A DNA stretch of 14,328 nucleotides from Actinomycetes bacterium. GTDB taxonomy: Bacteria; Actinomycetota; Acidimicrobiia; Acidimicrobiales; RAAP-2. Location: the NCBI GenBank assembly GCA_021801615.1, contig JAJYXS010000146.1, positions 1 to 14,328 on the forward strand. Reading direction: 5' to 3'. This document shows, in pieces, positions 1 through 9,532 of the stretch. The position numbers and the translations under genes were made by a program. Position 1 is the first letter of the stretch. Each line of letters opens with the position of its first letter. The notes under the pieces were generated by a model, which saw only the letters and a program-made list of their open reading frames with translations, was not told the DNA's origin and made no database searches.

Positions 1-1
1 G

Positions 2-2100
<2,099 letters not shown>

Positions 2101-2104
<4 letters not shown>

Positions 2105-2931
2105 GCCGGCAGCCGCAGATCGGCGCGACCTGGTGGTCGCAGCGGTTCCTCGAGTCGCTCGAGTCGGTGATGGCCGGCAGGCTCGCGGCGCTGGGTCGCT
2201 CCTACGCCAGGCGGGGCCAGGTGTTGAACCTCGAGATCGGCGCGGGCGTCGTCGCTGCGACCCTCGAGGGCGGCCGTGAGGATCCCTACGTCGTCCGCCT
2301 GCGGATGCCCGTCGTGCCTCCCGAGGACTGGGACCGCATCGTGGGGTCGCTGGTGGCGCGTGCCGGGTACGCCGCGCGCATGCTCGCAGGCGAGCTGCCA
2401 TCCGGTGTGGAGGAGGTCTTCGCCGAGCACGGCGCATCGCTTCTCCCCGCGCCGCACGCGCGTCTCGTCACCGAGTGCACCTGCCCGGAGTGGGAGAACC
2501 CCTGCCCGCACATCGCGGCGGTTTGCTACGTGCTCGCCGGGGAGCTCGACCGGCAGCCCTTCTCGCTCTTCGCCTGGCGGGGGATGGGAAGAGACGAGCT
2601 GCTCGCCGCGCTCCGGTCGCGCCGGCGGCAGCTTGCCGGCGCGACCGCGGACGGCGACGATCCTGGCTCGGGCGAGCTCGACCGTGCCCGGGACGAAAGA
2701 GGCGACGACCCGCTCGACCTGGACGTGATCGACCTGTACGAGCGGTTCTGGGTCGCAGGTCACGAGTTCGCTCTCGTCCGCGTCGAGCCCCAAGAGGCCG
2801 AGGTGGCGTCGGCCGCGCTTCGCCTTGCCCCGCGCAAGACGATCCGCGTGCGGGGAGGAGACCTCGTGGACGTGCTCGCGCCCGCGTACCGCGTGATCGC
2901 CGCGGCCGCCGCCGAGCGCGCGCGCCGCTGA
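2101..2931 (+). CDS. SWIM zinc-finger protein
   Basis: The product has 276 residues and starts at a GTG that overlaps the helicase stop as GTGA, a classic coupled arrangement. The zinc motif CxCx(6)CxH is visible as C126-T-C128 ... C135-P-H137 inside ECTCPEWENPCPHIAAV. This is the SWIM domain thought to bind DNA or protein partners. The N-terminus (GATWWSQRFLESLE) and the following beta-rich segment fit actinobacterial SWIM proteins encoded beside SNF2 helicases. The C-terminal half is acidic and then basic (residues 190-276) and has no domain I recognise. Working as an accessory factor for the helicase is inferred from coupling and from the conserved pairing. The stop codon is 5 bp from the stop of the converging SDR gene. 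Confidence 0.92.
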
Positions 2932-2936
2932 CCGGT

Positions 2937-3998
2937 TCAGTCTCCCGAGGGCTGTACCACCGAGGGGGGGTGCCGGAAGCACTGCTCCACGTCGTGCTCA
3001 TAGAGGCAGCCGGCAGGTTGGCGCCCTGCGCCCTTGCGCAAGCGCCGGCTGCGCGCGAAGGACGCGAAGGACTGGACCGCACCCGAGCTCGTGTAGCGAT
3101 AGACGAAACCTGCTGCGACGAGCCGTGAGGTGTCCATGCCCCGACCGTAGCGGAGCAGCGCTTCGAGCTCGGGCGGGAGGCCGAAGATCCCCAGGTGCAC
3201 GAGCGGCGCAATGGCAAGCGACGGCCGCACCGGCGGTAGCGGGAACAGCCGGGTCCCGCAGATGGCGGCGACCTCGCTCAAGGGCAGCCGTCCGGCCCCC
3301 GCGACGTTGTAGGTGCCTGCGAGGCGGTGGCGGGTGACGAACTCGAGAGCCCGGACGACATCGTCCTCTTCGACGAACTGCAAGAGCGGGTCGAACCCGA
3401 GCACGTAGGGGCACAGCGGCCTCGACAGGTTCTTGCCGATCGCGCTGGCGACGTCGGAGCCGAGCACGTCCGCGACGCGGAGGATCGCGACGACCGTGGA
3501 GGGCGTGTGGTCCGCGAAGTCGCGCACCAGGGCTTCCGCCTCGATCAGCGAGCGCTCCACGTCGGTGCGCGGGGCGCTCGTGCGGGGCGTGTCCTCGGCG
3601 AAGGTCGCAGGGTCCCACGCCGCCGAGCCGTAGACGACGCCCGAGGACCTCACGACGAGCTGTCGAACCGAGGAGTCCGCAGCGTCCGCCGCGGCGAGCA
3701 GGTTCATCGTGCCGATCACGTTGACCTCGTGGATCGTGTGCGAGGGCGCCTGGGTCGAGTCGGCGATCAAAGACGTATGGACCACCGTGTCGACCCTGGT
3801 CGCGCGGACGATGCGGCTCAGGGTGGAGTAGGTCTGGTCCGAGCGGACGAGCTCTGCGCGCTCGAACCCCATCTTCGGGTCGCCCGTGCCGAGGCCGAGC
3901 ACCACGTCGATCCCGGAGTCCGCCTCGAGCCGCTGGACCACGCGGCCACCCAAGTGGGTGTCGGCGCCGGTGACCAGCACGCGTCTGCCCATGGCCAC
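2937..3998 (-). CDS. Extended SDR / NAD-dependent epimerase-dehydratase-like protein (Rv0501-like)
   Basis: The protein has 353 residues and a Rossmann N-terminus, RRVLVTGADTHLGGRVV. The family TGxxGxxG motif has Thr in place of the middle Gly, as in the mycobacterial GalE2/Rv0501 group (from memory). SSGVVYGS supplies the usual SDR Ser and the strand before the active site. Where extended SDRs carry YxxxK, this protein reads TDVERSLIEAEALV with neither Tyr nor Lys, so classical redox or epimerase chemistry is doubtful. Later segments (LQFVEEDDVVRAL, GTYNVAGAG) are typical of extended SDRs. It lies 17 nt downstream of the acyltransferase on the same strand, so the two are probably one operon. 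The GTG start gives MAMGRR; an ATG two codons later (3992) is an alternative. Neither start has a clear Shine-Dalgarno sequence. A lipid or envelope role is inference. Confidence 0.88.
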   Translation of the reverse strand: MAMGRRVLVTGADTHLGGRVVQRLEADSGIDVVLGLGTGDPKMGFERAELVRSDQTYSTLSRIVRATRVDTVVHTSLIADSTQAPSHTIHEVNVIGTMNLLAAADAADSSVRQLVVRSSGVVYGSAAWDPATFAEDTPRTSAPRTDVERSLIEAEALVRDFADHTPSTVVAILRVADVLGSDVASAIGKNLSRPLCPYVLGFDPLLQFVEEDDVVRALEFVTRHRLAGTYNVAGAGRLPLSEVAAICGTRLFPLPPVRPSLAIAPLVHLGIFGLPPELEALLRYGRGMDTSRLVAAGFVYRYTSSGAVQSFASFARSRRLRKGAGRQPAGCLYEHDVEQCFRHPPSVVQPSGD

Positions 3999-4015
3999 TG
4001 CGCCGCGCGAAGCGG

Positions 4016-4918
4016 TCAGCCGAACCAGACGCTGCGCCGGCGGCTCAACATGTCGTAGAGGGCCGCTTGCATCGTCTGACGGATCCGCTCGGACTCCTCC
4101 ATCACCTTGCTCTTCGGGTACCGGTCCTGGTCCGCCTCCACGCCGAAGGTGACCGGATCCAGCACTCGCAGCCGGAGCTTCGCGGGGAAGGGAACCACCG
4201 TCCCGAGCGGGCCGAGGACCAGCATGTTCGCGGTCACCGGGAAGTACGGCATGCCGAGCGCGTGGGCGAGCCGGGGCAGCTGCCAGACGACCGGCATCGT
4301 CTCTTCGGACCCGACGATCGCGATCGGCACCACCGGCACCCCTGCGCGCATCGCCGTCTCGACGAAGCCGCCTCGGCCGAAGCGACGCAGCTGGTACCGC
4401 TCGCAGTAGCGCTTGGAGGGTCCCTTGGTGCCCTCGGGGAAGACGAGCGCGAGCTGTCCCTGGTCGTGGAGGAGCCGGTAGGCGTTGTCAGGGCGAGCGG
4501 CGACCCCGCCCAAGCGGCTCCACCACGTCCCGACGACGGGGATCGTGCGGAACCAGTAGTGCGCGAGCGCGTACACGGGGCGGCGCAGGTGCGTCTCGAC
4601 GCCGTGCATGATCACGGGCGCGTCCGAGGGGATGGCTCCTGCATGGTTGCCGACGAGGAGCGCCCCGCCGGTCACCGGGATCTTGTCGATCCCTTCCCAC
4701 TCGGCCCGGAACCACGCCGAGTACGCGGGTCCGTAGATCCGGCGCGCGAGCTCTCGGGCCCGCTCGGACCTGCCCCATTCGTCGACGTCGGAGCCTCTGG
4801 GGTCCTCCGGCGGTGTCGCTCCTGCTGCAGGGCGCCCGTACGCGGGCTTGGGCGCGCGTGGCCGGACGGCACCGGGCGAGGCTCGAGGTCGCTGCGCCGG
4901 CGCACGGCGGGAGCTCAC
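4016..4918 (-). CDS. Lysophospholipid acyltransferase family protein (PlsC/MGAT-like, Rv0502-like)
   Basis: The product has 300 residues. An acyltransferase of this family moves a fatty acyl chain to a glycerol-type acceptor at the membrane. Motif I reads GNHAGAIPSDA (N91, H92, D99). The His-Asp spacing of six residues differs from the classical HX4D and matches the MGAT-like branch. Motif III is FPEGTKG at residues 160-166, and VPVVPIAIVGSEE is the usual late motif. The first ~45 residues are Pro/Arg/Ala-rich and look disordered, so the real start may be further downstream. The chosen GTG has only a GGAG almost touching it. The SDR gene follows after 17 nt. This family pairing is also seen in mycobacteria (Rv0501/Rv0502), though I recall the order being reversed there. 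The substrate is not determinable from sequence. Confidence 0.9.
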   Translation of the reverse strand: MSSRRAPAQRPRASPGAVRPRAPKPAYGRPAAGATPPEDPRGSDVDEWGRSERARELARRIYGPAYSAWFRAEWEGIDKIPVTGGALLVGNHAGAIPSDAPVIMHGVETHLRRPVYALAHYWFRTIPVVGTWWSRLGGVAARPDNAYRLLHDQGQLALVFPEGTKGPSKRYCERYQLRRFGRGGFVETAMRAGVPVVPIAIVGSEETMPVVWQLPRLAHALGMPYFPVTANMLVLGPLGTVVPFPAKLRLRVLDPVTFGVEADQDRYPKSKVMEESERIRQTMQAALYDMLSRRRSVWFG

Positions 4919-4969
4919 ACTCCGAGCGTACCGGCGTCGTGGTTCGCGGTAGGAGGGACGGGTCGTCGG

Positions 4970-4999
4970 GACGGGGCGCCGGGACGGACGGGGCGCCGG
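4970..4999. repeat. Short tandem repeat, 13-bp unit at 17-bp period
   Basis: GACGGGGCGCCGG occurs at 4970-4982 and 4987-4999 in the 158-nt gap between the acyltransferase start and the NlpC/P60 stop. A looser pair containing GGTCGGCGCG follows at about 5006-5035. No convincing terminator is seen in this gap. Confidence 0.6.
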
Positions 5000-5076
5000 A
5001 TGAGGGGTCGGCGCGCCAGATCAGAGGTCGGCGCGGCGACCCAGGGCCGGGGGCGTCGGGGCGTCGGTGCCGGGGA

Positions 5077-6489
5077 TCAGGGCTGGCCGACCGCCACGAG
5101 CCCGTACGTGTAGAGCGCGTCGTAGGACACGGTGGCCCCGGTGTACGGGGCCTGGATCACGGTCTGGTTGCCGTAGGGACCGGAGCCGACGTACATGACG
5201 ACGTGGTCCACCGTGCCTGTGCCGTCGAGATTGAAGTAGAAGAGCAGGTCCCCCGGTTGGATGTCGGACATGGGCACGTGCGGCACTGTGGCGAACTGCT
5301 CCTGGGAGGTGCGAGGGATGCTGACGCCCGCCTGCGCCCAGGACCACTGCACGAGGCCGGAGCAGTCGAACCCGACGCCGGGCGTCTCGCCGCCCCAGAC
5401 GTAGGGGACGCCGAGCTGGGACTCGGCCGCACGCACCGCGGCCTGTCCGGCCGCGGTGGCTGTGCTGCTGAACCCGACCGTCGGTCCGCCCGCCGCGGGG
5501 GCGGTGCTGCTGGACCCGACCGTCGGTCCGCCCGCCGCGGCAGACGCCTCGTTCGCCGCTTGCGCTGCGGCTGCGCCTGTGCCACCGAGCGCGCTCGCGA
5601 CCTGTGCCGCCTGCTGGGCGGCTGCGGCTGCGGCTGCGGCGTGACGTGCGGCCGCCTCCTGGGCGACTGCGGCTGCGGCAGCGGCCCGCCGTTCTGCTGC
5701 CGCGACGGCGCGCCGTTCTGCTGCTGCGGCTGCGGCGCGTCGTGCGGCGGCTGCGGCTGCGGCACGTCGTGCGGCGGCTGCGGCTGCGGCTGCTGCGGCC
5801 GCCTCCCTTTCTGCCTTCGCCTGCGCGGCGGCGGCCACCTCTCTTCCGAGCGTGCCCTTCAAGGACGCGAAGGTGGCCTCGGACTTCGCGGAGGCCTGCT
5901 CATTCTGCTGCTGGAGGGCCTGCAGGCGCGACGCTGCAGCTTGCGCCTGCTGCTGCTGGGCCTCCTGCTGCGTCCTCGTCTGGGCGAGCTTCACCTGGGC
6001 CGCCTCGAGCGAGCGCTTCGCCGCGTCCAGGTTGATGACCGCGGTGTCGGAGTACTCCTCGGAGATCACGAATGTGTTCGCAGACGTAGAGAACAGCGCG
6101 GTGATCTGCGTCCCTTGGGCGCCGAGCACGTAGTCCTGGACGGCAGCTCTTGCGAGCACGCGCTTGTCGATGACGATGGTCTTGCGAATGTGCGTCAGAT
6201 GCGCGTCCGTCGCGGCGATGGCCGCCCGCACGACCTGCAGGTGCACCATCTCCGCGTCGTATTCTTGCCCGAGGAGTGCTGAATCGCGCTGTTCCTGGGC
6301 TATCGTCTGCTCGATCCGTGTGAGCTGGGACTCGGTCTGACCGATCTTCGCCTGAGCGGCGCTTGTTGTGAACCTTGTGGCGCCAGCGACGCCGACGATC
6401 CAAGTCCCGACGACCAACGATGCCGCGGCGCCGGCGGCGACGAGGCGGGCGGGGACGCGGTGAAAGCTCCGGCGGTTCACTCCAGCCAC
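5077..6489 (-). CDS. Secreted coiled-coil NlpC/P60 (C40) peptidoglycan peptidase
   Basis: The product has about 470 residues. It starts MAGVNRRSFHR, followed by a hydrophobic signal segment (LVAAGAAASLVVGTWIVGVAGA). The next ~180 residues are a Gln/Ala-rich coiled coil of the PcsB/RipA-like type (IGQTESQLTRIEQTIAQEQ). A linker of about 85 residues is nearly all Ala with Arg, Glu and Gln, and then come two 14-residue repeats containing AAGGPTVG. The C-terminal NlpC/P60 domain has PYVWGGETPGVGFDCSGLVQ (Cys376), DHVVMYVG (His429) and VIQAP (Gln446) as a plausible triad. It likely cleaves stem peptides outside the membrane during growth or division, with the coiled coil controlling activity (family knowledge). 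GTG 6489 was chosen because a TAATGT -10 box lies 7 nt upstream; GTG 6480 is an alternative. The frame stays open to 6792 but would run into the divergent esterase. Confidence 0.9.
   Translation of the reverse strand: MAGVNRRSFHRVPARLVAAGAAASLVVGTWIVGVAGATRFTTSAAQAKIGQTESQLTRIEQTIAQEQRDSALLGQEYDAEMVHLQVVRAAIAATDAHLTHIRKTIVIDKRVLARAAVQDYVLGAQGTQITALFSTSANTFVISEEYSDTAVINLDAAKRSLEAAQVKLAQTRTQQEAQQQQAQAAASRLQALQQQNEQASAKSEATFASLKGTLGREVAAAAQAKAEREAAAAAAAAAAARRAAAAAAARRAAAAAAERRAVAAAERRAAAAAAVAQEAAARHAAAAAAAAQQAAQVASALGGTGAAAAQAANEASAAAGGPTVGSSSTAPAAGGPTVGFSSTATAAGQAAVRAAESQLGVPYVWGGETPGVGFDCSGLVQWSWAQAGVSIPRTSQEQFATVPHVPMSDIQPGDLLFYFNLDGTGTVDHVVMYVGSGPYGNQTVIQAPYTGATVSYDALYTYGLVAVGQP
5462..5545 (-). 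repeat. Two 42-bp tandem repeats in the NlpC/P60 linker
   Basis: Two nearly identical 42-bp units, 5462-5503 and 5504-5545, each encode 14 residues containing AAGGPTVG and differ at few positions. They lie between the Ala-rich linker and the catalytic domain. Because they are in frame, copy-number change would lengthen or shorten the linker without a frameshift. Confidence 0.85.
5560..5815 (-). repeat. Low-complexity GCN (poly-Ala) tract
   Basis: The coding strand is a run of Ala codons broken by Arg, Glu and Gln codons, and the plus strand shows repeated GGCTGCGGCTGCG. It encodes the helical or flexible Ala-rich linker of the NlpC/P60 protein. Overlapping ORFs in other frames here are by-products of the repeat. 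Confidence 0.85.
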
Positions 6490-6496
6490 TTCAGCA

Positions 6497-6524
6497 ACAT
6501 TAGCCTCAGGGCTCTCAGCGCAAG
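6497..6524 (-). promoter_or_regulatory. Candidate leaderless promoter of the NlpC/P60 gene
   Basis: On the minus strand TAATGT (6502-6497) fits the actinobacterial -10 consensus TANNNT and ends 7 nt before GTG 6489, so transcription would start at or next to the start codon. The best -35 is a weak CTTGCG (6524-6519) with a 16-nt spacer. No Shine-Dalgarno sequence precedes GTG 6489. Confidence 0.4.
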
Positions 6525-6594
6525 GACGAGATCCGACGCCCGCGCCGCTGCGACGGCGCCAGGATCCGGGCCAGGAGTCGCCGCGAGCAGCCGG

Positions 6595-6600
6595 TAGGGT
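6595..6600 (+). promoter_or_regulatory. Candidate leaderless -10 box of the carboxylesterase gene
   Basis: TAGGGT ends 6 nt before the GTG start at 6607. This is the spacing expected for a leaderless actinobacterial transcript. No clear -35 box and no well-placed Shine-Dalgarno sequence are visible. Confidence 0.4.
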
Positions 6601-6606
6601 CGGGTC

Positions 6607-8178
6607 GTGGATGCGACTGTCAGCGTCGACGGTGGGTGGGTGCGCGGCCACGCGGTCGACGGGGTCTGGTCGTTCCTCGGCGTGCCCTACGCGCGTTCGC
6701 CTGCAGGTCCATTGCGTTGGCGGCGGCCTCAGCGACCCGAGCCGTGGACGGGGGTGCGGGACGCGTCCAGGCCGGGCCCGCTCGCACCCCAACCGCTGTC
6801 AGTGGGCTCGGCGTTGCCCGGAGACCCCTGCGAGCAGAGCGAAGACTGCCTGCACCTCAGCATCTGGACCCCGGCCCCCGACGCCTCGGGGCGACCGGTG
6901 CTCGTGTGGGTGCACGGTGGCGGCTTCACCTCTGGGAGCGCCGGCAGCGCACTGTACGAGGGGAAGCACCTTGCGGCGAACGGGGACGTCGTCGTCGTGA
7001 ACGTGAACTACCGGCTCGGCGCGCTCGGGTTCCTCGCGCACCGCGCGCTCGCCGAGGGGAGCGACGGCGGGCACGTCGGCGGGAACTGGGCGCTCTTGGA
7101 CCTGATCGCCGCGCTCGGCTGGGTGCGCGACCACGTCGCGTCGTTCGGCGGCGATCCCTCCAACGTCACGCTGTTCGGCGAGTCCGCCGGCGCGATGTGC
7201 GTCGCGGCCCTGCTCGCGGCTCCCGGGGCGCGCGGGCTGTTCCGGGCGGCGGTGATCCAGAGCGGGCCGCCGTACACGCAGAGCGCACGGCGCGCGGAGG
7301 ACGCGGCCCTCGCTTTCGCTCGCGAGCTCGGGGTCTCCGAGGTGTCCCGGGAAGCGCTCGAGCGCGTGCCGGCCGACGAGCTCGTCGCCGCGCTCGCGTC
7401 GATGTCCCGCCGTCCTGCGCGCCCCGGTGAGCTCCCCCAGCCGCTCCTCCCTGTAGTCGACGGCGTCACGCTGCCCGACCTCCCGCTGCGGACGGTCGCC
7501 CGCGGCTCTGCGGCCGGCGTGGCGACGATCGTGGGCACCAACCGCGACGAGATGACCTTCTTCACGCTGAACCACGCCTCGGCGCAGGCCATGGACGACG
7601 AGTCCCTCAGACGGCGTATCGAGCACGCCGCGCCGCGAGCACCTTCTCAGCGCGTCGTCGAGCGCTACCGTGACGTGCTGACGCGCCGAGGGGAGCCCTC
7701 GGATGCTCGCGCGCTGTGGGTGGCGGCGGCGAGCGACGCCGTGTTCCGGTGGCCCTCGCTCCGGCTCGCCGCAGCACTGCGTGCGCACGACCCCCGGACG
7801 TTCGTCTACCTCTTCACCTGGCCGTCCCCGGCGTTCGGCGGTGCCCTCGGTGCGACCCATGCCCTCGAGGTCCCGTTCGTCTTCGGGACCCACGGTCGCC
7901 CGGGCGTCTCCAGCTTCGTGGGCGCGAGCGCCGGCACCGACGCGCTGTCGGCGGCGATGCAGGCGGCGTGGGTGTCGCTCGCGAGGTCTGGCGATCCGTC
8001 CGATCCGCTCGTGGGACGATGGCCGGCGTGGGACCGCGACCGTCGCGCGACGATGGTCTTCGGTCCGAGGATCGCCGTCGAAGACCGGCCGCGCGACGAG
8101 GAGCTCGCAGTATGGGAGGACGTCGCGCCGCTGCCTGGGCCCTCTGGCGTCCTCGCCCCCGCCTCGCTCGGCGGGTAG
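6607..8178 (+). CDS. Type-B carboxylesterase/lipase family protein
   Basis: The product is 523 residues, normal for the family, and starts at GTG (MDATVSVDGGWVRG). This alpha/beta hydrolase would cleave carboxylic esters through a Ser-Glu-His triad. Visible landmarks are GVPYA, EDCLHLSIWTP, VWVHGGGFTSGSA (oxyanion hole), NYRLGALGFL, and the nucleophile elbow FGESAGAM with Ser193. GTNRDEMTFF supplies Glu315, and ATHALEVPFVFG supplies His418. There is no signal peptide, so it is probably cytoplasmic. It is transcribed divergently from the NlpC/P60 gene across about 117 nt. The physiological substrate is unknown; in other actinobacteria relatives are annotated para-nitrobenzyl esterases. The gene looks intact, with all triad residues present. 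Confidence 0.94.
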   Translation: MDATVSVDGGWVRGHAVDGVWSFLGVPYARSPAGPLRWRRPQRPEPWTGVRDASRPGPLAPQPLSVGSALPGDPCEQSEDCLHLSIWTPAPDASGRPVLVWVHGGGFTSGSAGSALYEGKHLAANGDVVVVNVNYRLGALGFLAHRALAEGSDGGHVGGNWALLDLIAALGWVRDHVASFGGDPSNVTLFGESAGAMCVAALLAAPGARGLFRAAVIQSGPPYTQSARRAEDAALAFARELGVSEVSREALERVPADELVAALASMSRRPARPGELPQPLLPVVDGVTLPDLPLRTVARGSAAGVATIVGTNRDEMTFFTLNHASAQAMDDESLRRRIEHAAPRAPSQRVVERYRDVLTRRGEPSDARALWVAAASDAVFRWPSLRLAAALRAHDPRTFVYLFTWPSPAFGGALGATHALEVPFVFGTHGRPGVSSFVGASAGTDALSAAMQAAWVSLARSGDPSDPLVGRWPAWDRDRRATMVFGPRIAVEDRPRDEELAVWEDVAPLPGPSGVLAPASLGG

Positions 8179-8205
8179 CCGGCCGACCGACGGATCTGCG
8201 CGCGC

Positions 8206-8457
8206 TCATCCTTCGTCTCTCTGCGAGCGCCGACTGTCGTGTTCGAAGCGCTCGATCTGGGATCGAAGCGTCCAGTACTTCGTGTCTGTCTCGCCGAGGT
8301 ACCCGAGGAGGCGGCGCAGCGCGAGCGCGGCGGTCGCAGCGACGCGCCGGATCCTCAGGATCACGAGGGTGGCTTCGAAGGAGAGGCGGTTCGTCGCAAT
8401 GGGGCCGGAGGCGTCGCGGAGGCGGAGAGAGCCGATCGTGGGTGCTGGCTCAACCAT
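8206..8457 (-). CDS. Small protein of unknown function, coupled to the amidohydrolase
   Basis: The product has 83 residues and I do not recognise it. Support for a real gene comes from third codon positions that are almost all G or C in this frame, and from an ATG that overlaps the stop of the upstream amidohydrolase by 8 nt (ATGGTTGA). That overlap suggests translational coupling. The middle is an amphipathic, Arg-rich helix-like stretch (VILRIRRVAATAALALRRLL). The C-terminus is polar and charged (SQIERFEHDSRRSQRDEG). No cysteine cluster, signal peptide or convincing membrane helix is seen. It ends 27 bp from the converging esterase stop. It could be a small accessory or regulatory protein, but that is only a guess. 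Confidence 0.6.
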   Translation of the reverse strand: MVEPAPTIGSLRLRDASGPIATNRLSFEATLVILRIRRVAATAALALRRLLGYLGETDTKYWTLRSQIERFEHDSRRSQRDEG

Positions 8458-9367
8458 CGCCGTCCAACCCGAGCAGACCCGTGGCCGTGCCGGTACGGAT
8501 CTGCTCGAGGGTGCGATCGTCGAGGCCGGCCTTCTCCAGGTAGGCGACGTGGTGCTCGAGCTGCTCCTCGTCGCAGTACGGGTAGTCCGTGCCCAGCACG
8601 AGCCGTTCGTCGCCGAGCTCGCTGCAGGCGCACCTGAGCGCCGCGACCGAGCCGGAGACCGTGTCGTAGTACATGGAGCGCAGACCGGCGACCACGTCGA
8701 GCGCGCCTTCCCGCTTGCGACTTACCCGGTCGAGGAGGAACGGGAGGGTGCCCCCGAGGTGGGGCACCACGAAGCGGATGTGCGGGAAGCGCGTCGGCAC
8801 GCCGGCGAGGACCAGCCTCAGTGCGGCCACCGTGTCCTCGAAGGTCGCGCCGACCATCCAGGCGAGGTTGCGTCCGGAGAGCCATCCGGTCGTCTCCTGG
8901 CCGACCGGGTGCAGGAACACGACGGCCCCCAGCTCCTCGAGGCGGCGGTAGACCGGGTCGAGGAGCGGGTCGTCGAGCTGGACGTTGCCGACGCTGCAGC
9001 CGATGGTGAAGCCCGAGAGCTTCTCAGCGTCGCGTACCCGCTCGATCTCCGCCAGCGCCTCGTCGACGTGCGGGAGCGGGAGGGCGGCGAAGACCCGGAA
9101 GCGGTCGGGGCGCTCGTCGGCCAGCGCGAGGAACAGGTCGTTGGCGAGCACGGCCGCTTGCGCGGCGTCTCCTGGCGTCTCCAGGTACGGCTGCGCCTGG
9201 GAGACCGACAGGACCTGGATGTCGATGCCGACCCGATCGAGCAGTTGCAGCCGCTCGTCGACGTCTTGGTCGCCCAGCGGCGCCGAGGAGGACGGCGGGA
9301 GCTCTTGGCGGCCGATGCGCTCGAGGTAGCGCTGCGGGTAGTAGTGCGCGTGGACGTCGACGATCAC
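8450..9367 (-). CDS. Amidohydrolase family protein (ACMSD-like metal-dependent hydrolase/decarboxylase)
   Basis: The product has 305 residues from GTG 9367, which is preceded by a perfect GGAGGT five nt upstream (9378-9373). The open frame extends to 9430, but the extension lacks homology-like sequence and the strong ribosome site fixes this start. Metal-site residues match the ACMSD/COG2159 branch: VDVHAHYY (His6, His8), VFLHPVG (His153), VVPHLGG (His203) and LGTDYPY (Asp261). Family members use one divalent metal to hydrolyse or decarboxylate aromatic-ring-derived acids such as aminocarboxymuconate semialdehyde or gamma-resorcylate. The exact substrate cannot be told here. A small ORF overlaps its stop, and a ruined aldo/keto reductase gene lies 165 nt upstream on the same strand. 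That hints at a once larger catabolic cluster. Confidence 0.92.
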   Translation of the reverse strand: MIVDVHAHYYPQRYLERIGRQELPPSSSAPLGDQDVDERLQLLDRVGIDIQVLSVSQAQPYLETPGDAAQAAVLANDLFLALADERPDRFRVFAALPLPHVDEALAEIERVRDAEKLSGFTIGCSVGNVQLDDPLLDPVYRRLEELGAVVFLHPVGQETTGWLSGRNLAWMVGATFEDTVAALRLVLAGVPTRFPHIRFVVPHLGGTLPFLLDRVSRKREGALDVVAGLRSMYYDTVSGSVAALRCACSELGDERLVLGTDYPYCDEEQLEHHVAYLEKAGLDDRTLEQIRTGTATGLLGLDGDG

Positions 9368-9532
9368 GGGAGACCTCCGTTCGGCTCGCAGGCGTCGGTG
9401 CGCGCGGGAGGGTACCACCGCACATGCCACGTCGCTGGCCTGTGTCGTCTGCCAATCGGGCAGTTGCGCGCTCGGGCGATTGCGTTCGGCAGTTCCCAGA
9501 CGCGCTCGCCCGGTTCGGAGGGGCTCAGCCGA

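Noticed and set aside
6481..6606. c-di-AMP (ydaO-type) riboswitch upstream of the NlpC/P60 gene
   Set aside because: Such riboswitches often precede actinobacterial cell-wall hydrolase genes, but none of the conserved core was seen and the promoter seems to start at the coding region.
5077..6792. Start of the NlpC/P60 gene at 6792
   Set aside because: The extra N-terminal residues are Arg/Pro-rich antisense of the esterase gene, and the signal peptide would lie more than 100 residues inside the protein.
8158..8175. Hairpin CCCGCC...GGCGGG at the end of the esterase gene
   Set aside because: Only 6 bp, inside the coding sequence right before the stop codon, and no U-run follows; too weak to call a terminator.
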